This document shows, in pieces, positions 23,692-32,911 of a stretch of 37,369 bases of DNA. Numbering within the stretch: position 1 is the stretch's first letter; each line of letters opens with the position of its first letter. This stretch comes from Bacteroidia bacterium (lineage in GTDB: Bacteria > Bacteroidota > Bacteroidia > Bacteroidales > Azobacteroidaceae). The translations under genes were made by a program, and so were the position numbers. The notes beneath the pieces are model-generated. The model searched no databases. It saw only the letters and a program-made list of their open reading frames with translations, and was not told the origin of the DNA. The stretch spans positions 1-37,369 of the forward strand of contig BNTT01000014.1 of NCBI GenBank assembly GCA_025996815.1, written 5' to 3'.

Positions 23692-24708
23692 CTATCCAAA
23701 ATATTGACTTAATTTTTTCTCAATTTCCTCGGTGGTCGGTAACAAACTTTCATAGTCTTTCGGCAAATTAGTACTCGTGGAATAAGTTGCCACGCCGATA
23801 GGCTGAGTGCTGTTTTTTAGAGAATACTCTACAACGGTGCGATTTTTCTCCTTGCAAATAATGATGCCGATTGCATCGTTTTCGTTGGACAACTTGACTT
23901 TATCGTTTAAAACCGCCAAATAAAATTCCATTTTGCCTTTGTATTCGGGGATGAATTTCCCTATTTTTAGTTCAACCGCCACAAGACATTGCAATTGTCT
24001 GTGATACAGCAAGAGGTCGATGAAATATTCATTGTCATCTACTTCTATGCGGAATTGATTGCCGACAAACGCAAATTGATAGTTCATTTCTAACAGGAAT
24101 CGGCGAATATTATTTACCAAAGCCGTTTCGAGTTCGTTTTCAGAATGCTGTTCTGCAAGGTCAAGAAAAGCCCAACTATATTCATCCTTAACGGCTAACA
24201 CAGCCTGATTTTGTAGATTTTCAGGGAGATTTGTGTCAAAATTAGTTTGATTGAGTAGATATTTTTCGTATGTTTTGACCTCAATATTGTGTATCAATAC
24301 ATTTTTTGTCCAGCCAAATTTCTTCGTAGCCAAAATGTAAAATTGCCGTTCGAGATTATCTTTACATTTGTTCATAATGGCAATGTGCTTTGTCCAACTA
24401 ATTTCTCCAACCAATGGTTGGAGATTTGTAACACCGTGATATTCAGTATAAAACTGAGCCATAGACCATAAATTTGCAACGGAATATCCGGTCGCTCCCG
24501 GAAATTCTTTTTGTAATTCGGCGGACAGATTTTCTACGACCGACTTACCCCAGCCTTCCTGCTGTTTTTCGGAAATGGACTTGCCAATTTCCCAATAGAG
24601 CGTTATCAGTTGCACATTCACGGCTCGCATTGCCTCATATTGTGCCTGACGAATTTTCTGTTTTATCTCATTGATAAAAGAGAGTTCCTGTTTTGCCAAT
24701 TCATTCAT
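23692..24708 (-). CDS. DUF1016 / YhcG-type PD-(D/E)XK nuclease, second copy
   Basis: A 338-residue protein of the YhcG family. The N-terminal DUF1016 helical domain (residues about 5-160) is typical (LITLYWEIGKSISEKQQEGW, then GYSVANLWSMAQFY). The C-terminal PD-(D/E)XK nuclease has the IDLLLYHRQL strand and VAVELKIGKF with E and K of the active site. Substrate and role are not established; members are accessory genes often linked to restriction or mobile elements. It begins 6 bp after the lipoprotein gene and ends exactly where prfC starts, so it lies inside a housekeeping operon. It differs from the copy at 26274-27488. Confidence 0.92.
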   Translation of the reverse strand: MNELAKQELSFINEIKQKIRQAQYEAMRAVNVQLITLYWEIGKSISEKQQEGWGKSVVENLSAELQKEFPGATGYSVANLWSMAQFYTEYHGVTNLQPLVGEISWTKHIAIMNKCKDNLERQFYILATKKFGWTKNVLIHNIEVKTYEKYLLNQTNFDTNLPENLQNQAVLAVKDEYSWAFLDLAEQHSENELETALVNNIRRFLLEMNYQFAFVGNQFRIEVDDNEYFIDLLLYHRQLQCLVAVELKIGKFIPEYKGKMEFYLAVLNDKVKLSNENDAIGIIICKEKNRTVVEYSLKNSTQPIGVATYSTSTNLPKDYESLLPTTEEIEKKLSQYFG

Positions 24709-24714
24709 AGTGTT

Positions 24715-25281
24715 TCATTTTGTGTTGTCATTTGTCACTGACAGTTGAAGCTCAATCGCTTTCACCTCCGGTAGCGGCAGATAGTAGCGCATCGTATCAA
24801 CGGCGATGCTATCCGACCTGAGCGAATCCACCGTCACGGGAAAGAGCCGCAGGGTGTCGCGCTTCGGCAGTTCCACGAAATTGGATAATTTGATGCCCTC
24901 CGCAATGAGAACCGCTTCGCGCTTGATTTTGGCATCTTCCGCCAGCAAATCGGCAAGCACTTTTGCATAGCGTTTTTCTACGTTCTCGTTGATTTTCAGG
25001 TATTTATCCAAATGGGCATTATACCAAACGAGCGAGGTGTCGAACGTGTGCTCGGTGATTTTATGCTTTTGAAAAACATAATCGAGGAGTTGCTGTCTGC
25101 GCAGCGAGTCGCCCGAAAAAACCGCGTAGTTGTCATTGATAGCGTTCTCGGCGAGGATGAGGTCATACAGCACATCTTCCATCCGCCTGTCGGACAGCAC
25201 ATACGAGGGTCGCTCCTGGGAGCAAGCCGTCAGCAAGAACAATCCAAGCAGGGTACCGATGAATTTATTCTGTTGTCGCAT
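24715..25281 (-). CDS. DUF4296 domain lipoprotein
   Basis: A predicted lipoprotein of about 188 aa from the ATG at 25281. The signal sequence FIGTLLGLFLLTAC ends in a lipobox cysteine at residue 20. Downstream is the DUF4296 pattern of Bacteroidota (YVLSDRRMEDVLYDLILAEN, an alternating helical domain). The start at 25299 would add six residues and overlap lspA by 35 bp instead of 17. The gene follows lspA, which is a natural partner because LspA processes such lipoproteins. Function unknown. Confidence 0.85.
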   Translation of the reverse strand: MRQQNKFIGTLLGLFLLTACSQERPSYVLSDRRMEDVLYDLILAENAINDNYAVFSGDSLRRQQLLDYVFQKHKITEHTFDTSLVWYNAHLDKYLKINENVEKRYAKVLADLLAEDAKIKREAVLIAEGIKLSNFVELPKRDTLRLFPVTVDSLRSDSIAVDTMRYYLPLPEVKAIELQLSVTNDNTK

Positions 25282-25870
25282 CCGGTATTTCTTTTTCAAA
25301 ACTTTGAGCGAGGGTATCGCGGTAAAAAATCACTATCGCCACGATTCCAACGCTGATGGCGGCATCTGCCAAATTAAAAATGTAGCGAAAAAAGACAAAT
25401 CCACGCCACTCAATCAGCGGGAAATAGAACATATCAACCACTTTTCCATTGAGCCAAGAACTGTAGCCGCCTTCGGGAGCAAAAAGCGTGGCGACCTGAG
25501 AGGGCGTGCTCTCATTGAAAACAGCCCCGTAGGCAATGCAGTCGATGCAATTGCCAATCGCACCTGCCAGCACCAGCGCGACGCAGAGGATGTAACCCAT
25601 CGAATAGTTGCGTTTGACCAACTGACAGAGGTAATAAATCACCGCGCCGGAGGCTATGATGCGGAAAATCGTGATAAACAGTTTGTTCATAATCTCCATA
25701 CCCATCGCGATGCCGTCGTTTTCCACGAAACGGAGAATAAACCAATCAGTAATCCGAATATCCTCATACAGAGCAAGATGCGTCTTAATCCAAATTTTCA
25801 ACACTTGGTCGAGCACCAAAATCAACACCACAATGGCAGTAGCCCAAAGTCCCTTGTTTTTATACCACAT
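25265..25870 (-). CDS. lspA: Signal peptidase II (prolipoprotein signal peptidase)
   Basis: An inner-membrane aspartyl protease that cuts lipoprotein signal peptides. The 201-residue protein has four membrane segments and both catalytic aspartates: D110 in GAIGNCIDC and D169 in FNLADAAIS. The conserved loop reads VENDGIAMG instead of the usual VENNGxAFG form, a small deviation that keeps N51 and G53. It is longer than many LspA proteins because of an extra loop between the third and fourth segments (about residues 118-148). It is two bases from the dksA-like gene and overlaps the DUF4296 lipoprotein gene. Confidence 0.95.
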   Translation of the reverse strand: MWYKNKGLWATAIVVLILVLDQVLKIWIKTHLALYEDIRITDWFILRFVENDGIAMGMEIMNKLFITIFRIIASGAVIYYLCQLVKRNYSMGYILCVALVLAGAIGNCIDCIAYGAVFNESTPSQVATLFAPEGGYSSWLNGKVVDMFYFPLIEWRGFVFFRYIFNLADAAISVGIVAIVIFYRDTLAQSFEKEIPDATTE

Positions 25871-25872
25871 AA

Positions 25873-26256
25873 CTATTTTTTTCCTTGTTTTGCTTCGATA
25901 CTCAACGTGGCGTGCGGCACAGCGCGCAGACGTTCTTTAGGAATCAGCACGCCGGTCTCGCGACACACCCCGTAGGTCTTGTTTTCGATGCGCACCAACG
26001 CCGCCTGCAAACTCTGTATAAACTTGATTTGACGCTGCGCCAACCGCCCCGCCTCCTCCTTGTTGAGCGTTGCAGCCCCCTCTTCCAGCACCTTGAACGT
26101 GGGCGAAGTGTCGGCAACATCGTTGCCATCGGCATTCATCATCGCGGATTTCAGCATATCGTAGTCACGCCGAGCCGCCTCCAACTTCTCGTTAATAATA
26201 GCGCGAAATTCTTCCAGTTCCGCATCGCTGTATCTCGTCTTCTCGTTTGTTTTCAT
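25873..26256 (-). CDS. TraR/DksA family regulator (single-cysteine zinc finger remnant)
   Basis: A 127-residue DksA/TraR-type protein: a long acidic coiled coil (YSDAELEEFRAIINEKLEAA, then a region ending QSLQAALVRIENKTYGVC) and a C-terminal RETGVLIPKERLRAVPHATL. Only one of the four zinc cysteines (in YGVCRETG) remains, as is usual for the Bacteroidota form. By analogy it would bind the RNA polymerase secondary channel in response to ppGpp, but the lack of a zinc site means that is inferred. The gene is 2 bp from lspA, a conserved order in this phylum. Confidence 0.9.
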   Translation of the reverse strand: MKTNEKTRYSDAELEEFRAIINEKLEAARRDYDMLKSAMMNADGNDVADTSPTFKVLEEGAATLNKEEAGRLAQRQIKFIQSLQAALVRIENKTYGVCRETGVLIPKERLRAVPHATLSIEAKQGKK

Positions 26257-26273
26257 AAAATTGTATTTTTAAT

Positions 26274-27488
26274 TTATAGTTCTTTCTCAATAGTGTAAAA
26301 CTCGTTTGTCACATAGTCTGCCAATGTTTTTTCATCAGGCAGCTCCACCAAATACTTTTGTACAAATATATTTTCGTCCATTCCGGCAGTCGCATATTTG
26401 ACCTGCGTATTTCCCTTTTCCGCACAAAGCAGAATGCCCACAGGCGGATTGTCGCCGGGTGTAACCTCCTCATGCTTAAAATAATTCAGATACATATTCA
26501 GTTGTGAGGCATACTCATGACGGAACTTATCCAATTTGAGTTCAACAATCACATGACATTTAAGCACTCGGTGATAAAACAGCAAATCCACAAAAAAGTA
26601 ATCATCATCAATCAATATCCGCTTTTGTCGGGCTTCAAAACAAAAGCCATGCCCCATCTCCAACAAAAATGCCTGTAAATTATCCAAAATAGCCTGCTCC
26701 AAATCACCCTCCGTAACCAAAGCCCGCGCATTCAAATTCAAAAATTCCACAGCCACAGGCGTATTAAGAACATCTTCGGGGCGCAATTTCACAGCCTCCT
26801 GATTTGCCAAAGCCGAAAGCGCTTTCTTATTTTTAGATAAACCGCTACGTTCATAATAAAGTGAATTTATCTGACGTTCGAGTTCTCTCGTTGACCAAGT
26901 GCCTTTTATCGTTTCCAATTCGTAAAAGGCTCGCTTCAAAGGGTTGTCAATTTTTGAAATTTCCAATAGATGCGTATAGGGTATTCGCTTGATTAGCAAG
27001 GCGGGAGGGCAGCCTTTAAATTCGACGGGCACTGTCCGTCGAATTGCAATTTCAGATTCACCGGACACTGTCCGGCAAATTGCAGTTTCAGATTCGCCGG
27101 GCACTGACCGGTGAATTGCAATTTCAGATTCGACGGTCACTGACCGTCGAATTGATAACTCTCTATCAGACAGCGATAAACGGTCAATTATTTCCGGTGA
27201 AAAATGATGAAAAATCTCTGTGCCGATTTGCGGATAAACGGAGTAAAAACGGCGGTATTCAGTAAATCGTTGTGCATTCAGCCCTCTCGTATTCAACTGT
27301 TTTTCCAAGTTTTTCAGCAAATTGGAGCCATACTGTGCGCGGTCTTCGCCGTTTTGTTCAAACTCCACAATGTAGTAGCCAATCAACCAGTTGCGAAGTG
27401 TCAAGCCGGTGTTAATGGCGTGAGCTACAGACGCTTGCAAGGTCGTTTGTACCGATTGTATTTGTGTGACTAAAGCGGGGAAATCCAT
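26274..27488 (-). CDS. DUF1016 / YhcG-type PD-(D/E)XK nuclease with internal repeats, first copy
   Basis: A 404-residue YhcG-family protein. The N-terminal domain (TGLTLRNWLIGYYIVEFEQN) and central YSVYPQIGTEIFHHFSPEII are typical. The nuclease domain has IDDDYFFVDLLFYH and HVIVELKLDKF with the conserved D, E and K. Residues about 109-156 are an insertion of four 12-residue units such as EIAIHRSVPGES, making the protein longer than the other copy (338 aa). At the DNA level these are 36-bp repeats with palindromes. It is tightly packed between ileS (6 bp) and the dksA-like gene (17 bp). Confidence 0.92.
   Translation of the reverse strand: MDFPALVTQIQSVQTTLQASVAHAINTGLTLRNWLIGYYIVEFEQNGEDRAQYGSNLLKNLEKQLNTRGLNAQRFTEYRRFYSVYPQIGTEIFHHFSPEIIDRLSLSDRELSIRRSVTVESEIAIHRSVPGESETAICRTVSGESEIAIRRTVPVEFKGCPPALLIKRIPYTHLLEISKIDNPLKRAFYELETIKGTWSTRELERQINSLYYERSGLSKNKKALSALANQEAVKLRPEDVLNTPVAVEFLNLNARALVTEGDLEQAILDNLQAFLLEMGHGFCFEARQKRILIDDDYFFVDLLFYHRVLKCHVIVELKLDKFRHEYASQLNMYLNYFKHEEVTPGDNPPVGILLCAEKGNTQVKYATAGMDENIFVQKYLVELPDEKTLADYVTNEFYTIEKEL
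27021..27164. repeat. Four 36-bp palindrome-bearing repeats within the DUF1016 gene
   Basis: Copies begin at 27021, 27057, 27093 and 27129. Each starts TTC and includes an inverted repeat around CACTG. The last is a near-perfect 23-bp palindrome. Stem bases change in pairs between copies: A:T in copies 1 and 4 becomes C:G in copies 2 and 3, and the innermost pair is A:T in copy 2 but T:A in copy 4. Pairing is therefore kept while the frame stays open. Confidence 0.8.
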
Positions 27489-27494
27489 TTTCGT

Positions 27495-30400
27495 TTATGC
27501 TTTTTCAATTTTTACTAATAACTTGAACTCATCGAAATCCAACTCGACACCCTCCGTCAAGTTGCTCAATATCACGCTGTTGGCAAGCACTTGACCTGCG
27601 ATATAGTCTTTGTAGGCTTCCACGGCGGCGGTGATGCGGTCGTCGCGTTGGATTTCTACGCGGATGCGGTCGGTGATTTCGTAGCCGTTGGATTTGCGGA
27701 TGTTTTGTATCCGGTTTACCAATTCGCGGGCGATGCCTTCATTTTTTAACTCAGGCGTTATTTGTGTTCTCAAGGCTACTGTTAATGCCCCATTATTCAT
27801 TACCGACCAACCCTCAATCTCAATATTTTTAGATAAAATTTCCACATCAGACAATGTAACAGTTGCATTTTGCCCCTCAATATCAAATGTAAGTTCACCA
27901 TTTTCTTCCAAATCTACAATTTCATCAGGAGTCATTTTACTAATTCTATCCGCTAATTGCTTCATTATAGACTTATAACGAGGTCCTAATTTTTTGAAAT
28001 CCGGTTTGACTATTCTTTCCACAAAAGCATTTGTTTGCGCAAAATCTATTTTTTTAACATTAACTTCATTAAGAATTAAATCATAAACTTTTTCAATGGC
28101 TTTTTGACTTTTATTGGGTGGTATCATGATGGTGGACAACGGTTGGCGAACATTTAGACTGTCTTTTTTGCGCAATGCCAGCACCATCGACGAAATATCC
28201 TGCGCAATTTGCATCCGCTCTTCCAAGTCCTTGTCAATCAGTGAATTATTAACTTTCGGGAAGTCCGTCAAATGCACCGATTCAGCCGTTCCCAACAAAT
28301 CCAAATACAACTTATCCGCATAAAACGGCGCGATGGGTGCCACCAATTGCGCCACCGTCTTGAGGCAGGCGTAGAGCGTTTGATATGCCGACAGTTTGTC
28401 GTCGCTCATGCCGCCGCCCCAGAAGCGTTTGCGATTGAGGCGGACGTACCAATTGCTGAGGTGGTCGTTGACAAAATCGTTGATGGCGCGACCCGCCTTG
28501 GTAGGCTCGTAAGTGGCATAATATTCGTCCACATCCTGCACCAGCGTATTCAGCAGCGACAATATCCAGCGGTCGATTTCGGGGCGTTTTTCAAACGGCA
28601 CGTCTTTTTCCGAGCCGTCGAAATTATCGACATTGGCATACAGCGCAAAAAACGAGTATGTGTTATATAAGGTGCCGAAAAATTTGCCGCGCACGTCCTC
28701 AATGCCCTTGTCGTCGAATTTCAGATTATCCCACGGGCTTGCATTCGTAATCATATACCACCGCAGGGGGTCGGAGCCGTGCCGGGCAATCGTTTCAAAC
28801 GGATTGACGGCATTGCCCAAGCGTTTGGACATCTTGTTGCCGTTTTTGTCGAGCACCAAGCCCGTTGAAACCACGTTTTTGAACGCGACCGAACTTTTGA
28901 CCATCGTGCTGATGGCGTGCAGCGTGAAAAACCAGCCGCGCGTTTGGTCAACGCCTTCGGAAATGAAATCGGCGGGATAGGACACTGTTCCATCTATAAG
29001 TTCCTTATTTTCAAATGGATAGTGCACCTGCGCAAAGGGCATCGCGCCCGAATCAAACCACACATCGATGAGGTCGCTCTCGCGCTTCATCGGCTTGCCA
29101 CTTGGGGACACGAGAATAATATCGTCCACGTATGGGCGGTGCAAATCAATGTTTTGCACCGCATAATTTGCGGCGGTAAACACATTCGGTTGGAAAATTT
29201 TGTACGGATTTTCCTTCATCACGCCTGCTGCAACGGCTTTGTTGATTTCGTCGATGAGTTCGGCAACCGAGCCGATGCACTTTTCTTCCGCGCCATCCTC
29301 CGTGCGCCAAATGGGCAGTGGCGTGCCCCAGTAGCGGCTGCGGCTGAGATTCCAGTCGTTGAGATTTTCGAGCCACTTGCCGAAACGCCCTGAACCTGTC
29401 GATTGCGGCTTCCAGTTGATGGTGTCGTTGAGTGCCATCATCTGCTCTTTCACGGCTGTGGAGCGGATAAACCAGCTGTCGAGCGGGTAATAAAGCACCG
29501 GCTTGTCTGTCCGCCAGCAGTGTGGGTAGTTGTGCGTATGTTTCTCGATTTTGAACGCGCGATTTTGCTGCTTCAGCATCACGCAAATGTCGATGTCGAG
29601 CGTCGCATCGGCATCCGTCAGACTATCGTCGTAGGCATTTTTGACAAAACGCCCTGCATATTCGCTGTATAGTGGCTCGTTCAGAGATGTTTTGACAAAA
29701 TTGGCATCCAAATCTTCCAGATTGAAGAATCTGCCGGTCAAATCGACCATTGGGCGGCGGTTGCCATCCTTATCCACCAGCATCAGCGGCGGCACGCCGT
29801 TTGCCTTCGCCACGCGGTCATCGTCCGCACCAAAAGTGGGGGCGATATGCACAATTCCCGTGCCATCTTCGGTCGTCACAAAGTCGCCTGTGATAACGCG
29901 GAAAGCTCCTTTACCGGGATTTACCCACGGAATCAACTGCTCATATTCCATCCCCGCCAATTCTTCGCCTTTCCACAAGCCAACGATTTCGGGCACTTCC
30001 TTGAAATACGCGGGCAATAAATCTTTCGCCAGCACGGCGGTCATCGGCTGATTGGTGTAGGGATTGTTCGTTTTAACGGCGACGTATTCGATATTCGGAC
30101 CCACGCAAAGGGCTGTGTTTGAGGGCAATGTCCACGGCGTGGTCGTCCAAGCGAGGAAAAACGCTTCGCCCGTGCCTGCCATTTTGGGCAGCGGATTGAG
30201 GATTTTGAACTGCGCCGTGCAGGTCGTGTCTTTCACGTCGCGATAGCAGCCGGGCTGATTCAATTCGTGCGAACTCAAGCCCGTGCCCGCAGCGGGCGAA
30301 TAGGGCTGAATGGTGTAGCCTTTATACAGTAATCCTTTGTTATACAGTTCTTTAAGCAGCCACCAGAGCGTTTCGATGTAGCGATTGTCGCAGGTGATGT

Positions 30401-30848
30401 AGGGGTCGTTCATATCCACCCAGTAGCCCATTTTTTGCGTCAGGTCTTCCCACTCCTTGGTGTATTTCATCACGTCTTTGCGGCAGGCGGCGTTGTATTC
30501 TTCGACGGAGATTTTTTTGCCGATGTCCTCTTTGGTGATGCCGAGCGACTTTTCTACGCCCAGTTCGACCGGCAGTCCGTGCGTGTCCCAGCCCGCTTTG
30601 CGATTGACCAAAAAGCCTTTCATCGTCTTGTAGCGACAGAAAATGTCCTTGATGCTGCGTGCCATCACGTGGTGGATGCCGGGCATACCGTTAGCCGACG
30701 GCGGTCCCTCGTAAAACACAAAAGCAGGGGCGTTCTCCCTGATTTTCAAACTTTTGTGAAAGACATCCAGCTCCTCCCAACGTTTCAAAATCTCCTGATT
30801 GACGTTGGCTAAATCAAGTTTATTATATTCGGAAAATTTCTTTGCCAT
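27495..30848 (-). CDS. ileS: Isoleucyl-tRNA synthetase
   Basis: Charges tRNA-Ile with isoleucine in the cytoplasm. The 1117-residue protein is of the long, eukaryote-like (type 2) form common in Bacteroidota. The HIGH-type motif is PPSANGMPGIHH (H59, H60) and the KMSKS-type motif is KMSKR (672-676). The editing insertion lies between them with a TAWTT-like segment (LAWTTTPWTLPSN). It heads a seven-gene run continuing through the DUF1016, dksA-like, lspA, DUF4296, second DUF1016 and prfC genes, with gaps of 0-17 bp. Its promoter TACCTTTG lies at 30871-30878. Confidence 0.97.
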   Translation of the reverse strand: MAKKFSEYNKLDLANVNQEILKRWEELDVFHKSLKIRENAPAFVFYEGPPSANGMPGIHHVMARSIKDIFCRYKTMKGFLVNRKAGWDTHGLPVELGVEKSLGITKEDIGKKISVEEYNAACRKDVMKYTKEWEDLTQKMGYWVDMNDPYITCDNRYIETLWWLLKELYNKGLLYKGYTIQPYSPAAGTGLSSHELNQPGCYRDVKDTTCTAQFKILNPLPKMAGTGEAFFLAWTTTPWTLPSNTALCVGPNIEYVAVKTNNPYTNQPMTAVLAKDLLPAYFKEVPEIVGLWKGEELAGMEYEQLIPWVNPGKGAFRVITGDFVTTEDGTGIVHIAPTFGADDDRVAKANGVPPLMLVDKDGNRRPMVDLTGRFFNLEDLDANFVKTSLNEPLYSEYAGRFVKNAYDDSLTDADATLDIDICVMLKQQNRAFKIEKHTHNYPHCWRTDKPVLYYPLDSWFIRSTAVKEQMMALNDTINWKPQSTGSGRFGKWLENLNDWNLSRSRYWGTPLPIWRTEDGAEEKCIGSVAELIDEINKAVAAGVMKENPYKIFQPNVFTAANYAVQNIDLHRPYVDDIILVSPSGKPMKRESDLIDVWFDSGAMPFAQVHYPFENKELIDGTVSYPADFISEGVDQTRGWFFTLHAISTMVKSSVAFKNVVSTGLVLDKNGNKMSKRLGNAVNPFETIARHGSDPLRWYMITNASPWDNLKFDDKGIEDVRGKFFGTLYNTYSFFALYANVDNFDGSEKDVPFEKRPEIDRWILSLLNTLVQDVDEYYATYEPTKAGRAINDFVNDHLSNWYVRLNRKRFWGGGMSDDKLSAYQTLYACLKTVAQLVAPIAPFYADKLYLDLLGTAESVHLTDFPKVNNSLIDKDLEERMQIAQDISSMVLALRKKDSLNVRQPLSTIMIPPNKSQKAIEKVYDLILNEVNVKKIDFAQTNAFVERIVKPDFKKLGPRYKSIMKQLADRISKMTPDEIVDLEENGELTFDIEGQNATVTLSDVEILSKNIEIEGWSVMNNGALTVALRTQITPELKNEGIARELVNRIQNIRKSNGYEITDRIRVEIQRDDRITAAVEAYKDYIAGQVLANSVILSNLTEGVELDFDEFKLLVKIEKA

Positions 30849-30870
30849 AGCGCATCTTCAATTGAAGCCA

Positions 30871-30878
30871 CAAAGGTA
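30871..30878 (-). promoter_or_regulatory. -7 promoter element, ileS operon
   Basis: TACCTTTG on the minus strand, 22 bp before the ileS ATG. It is divergent from the outer-membrane protein promoter. Confidence 0.6.
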
Positions 30879-30935
30879 CGATTTTTTTTTGAGATTTCGG
30901 CACACTTCACAAAATTGATTTTTTTTCAAAAACTC

Positions 30936-30966
30936 TTGCACATCTCAAAATAATTACATACCTTTG
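30936..30966 (+). promoter_or_regulatory. Promoter of the outer-membrane protein gene
   Basis: TTG at 30936-30938 and TACCTTTG at 30959-30966, spaced 20 bp. The leader is about 50 nt and A/T rich. Confidence 0.65.
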
Positions 30967-31022
30967 TTACCGAAATTTGAATAAAGCGTTGTTCAATAAA
31001 TTAATAATTAAAATAAATAAAG

Positions 31023-31715
31023 ATGAAAAAATATATCATGTTGTTTTTATTTATTGCAACTGCCACGCAATCATTTGCACAGTTGTCGGTTGGGGCAATA
31101 ACAAATTTCCCGTTTTTCAATGGAAGCAGGCTGCGTGACAATTCTAAAATAAATGGAAGTAGCACAGATGATGTGGGCGGGTTATATTTTCTCAATAGCG
31201 GACTATTTGCGCATTATTCACTGCAAAAACATTTAGGACTGCAAGCTGAAATTAGGTATCGAAATGAAGGATTTACCTATCAGTCAGAACAAGATACGGA
31301 AGCATTCGGATTTAATTACATAGAAATACCTGCGTTGCTGCTCGGTGAACTGGGGAAAGAAAAGATACATTTTTTTCTTCAAGCGGGTCCTTCATTAAAG
31401 TGCTTAACTTCAGCAAATCGTTATGGACGGTCTACTGAGGGCGGAAATCATACGAGGAGTAGTATCAAAAGCCAAGTTAATGATTTTGTTTTAACGGCTA
31501 ATGTCGGTACCGGCATCCGGTGTGATATGAAATACCTTATCTTGTTGGCTGATTTGCGATTTGGATTCGACATAACCCAAATTGCAGATTCAAAAAATAT
31601 CGTTGACTCCAAATCATTAGAAACATGGCGTTTTGATGATGTAAAGCTCTTTCAAATGGCTCTCTCTATTGGAGTGGCATATCGTATTGGTTGGGCAAAA
31701 GGGAGTAAATTATGA
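31023..31715 (+). CDS. Outer membrane beta-barrel protein
   Basis: A 230-residue secreted protein with a signal peptide (MKKYIMLFLFIATATQSFAQ) and predicted amphipathic strands typical of Bacteroidota PorT-like or Outer membrane beta-barrel family proteins: GLQAEIRYRNEGFTY, FNYIEIPALLLGEL, HFFLQAGPSLKC, then FVLTANVGTGIRCDMKYLI and LADLRFGFDITQI. It ends in a last strand FQMALSIGVAYRIG. The ligand or role is unknown. It is convergent with nqrF, whose stop lies 50 bp away; no clear terminator is visible between them. Confidence 0.85.
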   Translation: MKKYIMLFLFIATATQSFAQLSVGAITNFPFFNGSRLRDNSKINGSSTDDVGGLYFLNSGLFAHYSLQKHLGLQAEIRYRNEGFTYQSEQDTEAFGFNYIEIPALLLGELGKEKIHFFLQAGPSLKCLTSANRYGRSTEGGNHTRSSIKSQVNDFVLTANVGTGIRCDMKYLILLADLRFGFDITQIADSKNIVDSKSLETWRFDDVKLFQMALSIGVAYRIGWAKGSKL

Positions 31716-31765
31716 TACAATCCACTTTAATGTTAATTGGCACTAATTCTGTAACCGGGGGAGTT

Positions 31766-32908
31766 TCACCCAAAATCGTCGAATAGTAGCATTTCGGGTG
31801 GCACGCCGAGGTTGTCGAGCATTGTTTTGACGGCGTTTGCCATTGGGGTGGGTCCGCACATATAGTATTCGATGTCTTCGGGGGCTTCGTGCGTGCTTAG
31901 GTATTTGTCGAAAATCACTTGGTGGATGAAGCCGGTGGCTCCTGTCCAGTTGTCTTCCGGCTGTGGTTCACTGAGGGCGATGGTGAATGTGAAGTTGGGG
32001 AATTGCTGTTCGATGGTGCGGAAGTCTTCTTCGTAGAAAATCTCGGCTTTGGAGCGTGCGCCATACCAGTAGGATATTTTTCGGTCGGTGGTTTTCAGCG
32101 TGTGGAAGAGGTGGAGGAGTTGCGACCGCAGCGGTGCCATTCCCGCGCCGCCGCCGATGTAGAGCATTTCGCGCTTGGTGTCGAGGATGTGGAAGTCGCC
32201 ATACGGACCCGACAGGCGCACACGGTCGCCCGCGTGAAGTCCGAAGATGTAAGTCGAACAGATGCCCGGAGGCACGCCGGCTTTCCACTTGCCCGTGGCA
32301 CGGTCTATTGGCGGGTTGGCGATGCGGACGTTGAGCATCACGATGTCGCCCTCGGCGGGGTAGTTTGCCATCGAATAGGCGCGAACTACGTCTGTGTCAG
32401 GCACTTGAATTTGGATGTAGGAGCCGGGCTTGAAATTCAGGTGCTCGCCGGCGGGGAGTTTCACTACAAATTCTTTGATGAAGGTGGACACATTGTTGTT
32501 GGAAACGACTTCGCACTCCCACTCTTTGACGCCGAAAACGGATTCGGGCACGCGGATGTTGAGATTGTCCTTGACACGCGTTTGGCAGCCCAATCGCCAG
32601 TGGTCTTTGATTTGTTTGCGCGAGAAAAAGCCTACCTCGGTCGGCAGGATTTCGCCCCCACCCTCAATCACCTGACAGCGGCATTGCCCGCAACTGCCAC
32701 TGCCTCCGCACGCTCCGGAGAGGAAAATCTTATTCGACTGAAGCGATGCGAGGAGCGTTCCGCCCACGGGCACTTCGAGTTCTTTCTCGCCGTTGATAAC
32801 TATTTTGAGATTGCCCGAAGGGGTCAATATCGCCTTTACAAACAGCAGCAGACCCACCAGAAGCAGGATAACTACCAAAAACACAACCGTGCCAACCACT
32901 ATCGTCAT
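31766..32908 (-). CDS. nqrF: Na(+)-translocating NADH:quinone reductase subunit F
   Basis: The NADH-oxidising subunit. One N-terminal membrane segment (about 5-28) is followed by a 2Fe-2S ferredoxin domain with C67, C73, C76 and C108 (CGGSGSCGQC and LGC), then an FAD/NADH reductase domain (SYIQIQVPDTDVVRAYSMAN; GGGAGMAPLRSQLL; YYMCGPTPM). At 380 aa it is slightly shorter than Vibrio NqrF. It is the last gene of the operon, 3 bp after nqrE. No nqrM or apbE gene is seen downstream. Confidence 0.96.
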   Translation of the reverse strand: MTIVVGTVVFLVVILLLVGLLLFVKAILTPSGNLKIVINGEKELEVPVGGTLLASLQSNKIFLSGACGGSGSCGQCRCQVIEGGGEILPTEVGFFSRKQIKDHWRLGCQTRVKDNLNIRVPESVFGVKEWECEVVSNNNVSTFIKEFVVKLPAGEHLNFKPGSYIQIQVPDTDVVRAYSMANYPAEGDIVMLNVRIANPPIDRATGKWKAGVPPGICSTYIFGLHAGDRVRLSGPYGDFHILDTKREMLYIGGGAGMAPLRSQLLHLFHTLKTTDRKISYWYGARSKAEIFYEEDFRTIEQQFPNFTFTIALSEPQPEDNWTGATGFIHQVIFDKYLSTHEAPEDIEYYMCGPTPMANAVKTMLDNLGVPPEMLLFDDFG

Positions 32909-32911
32909 ACC

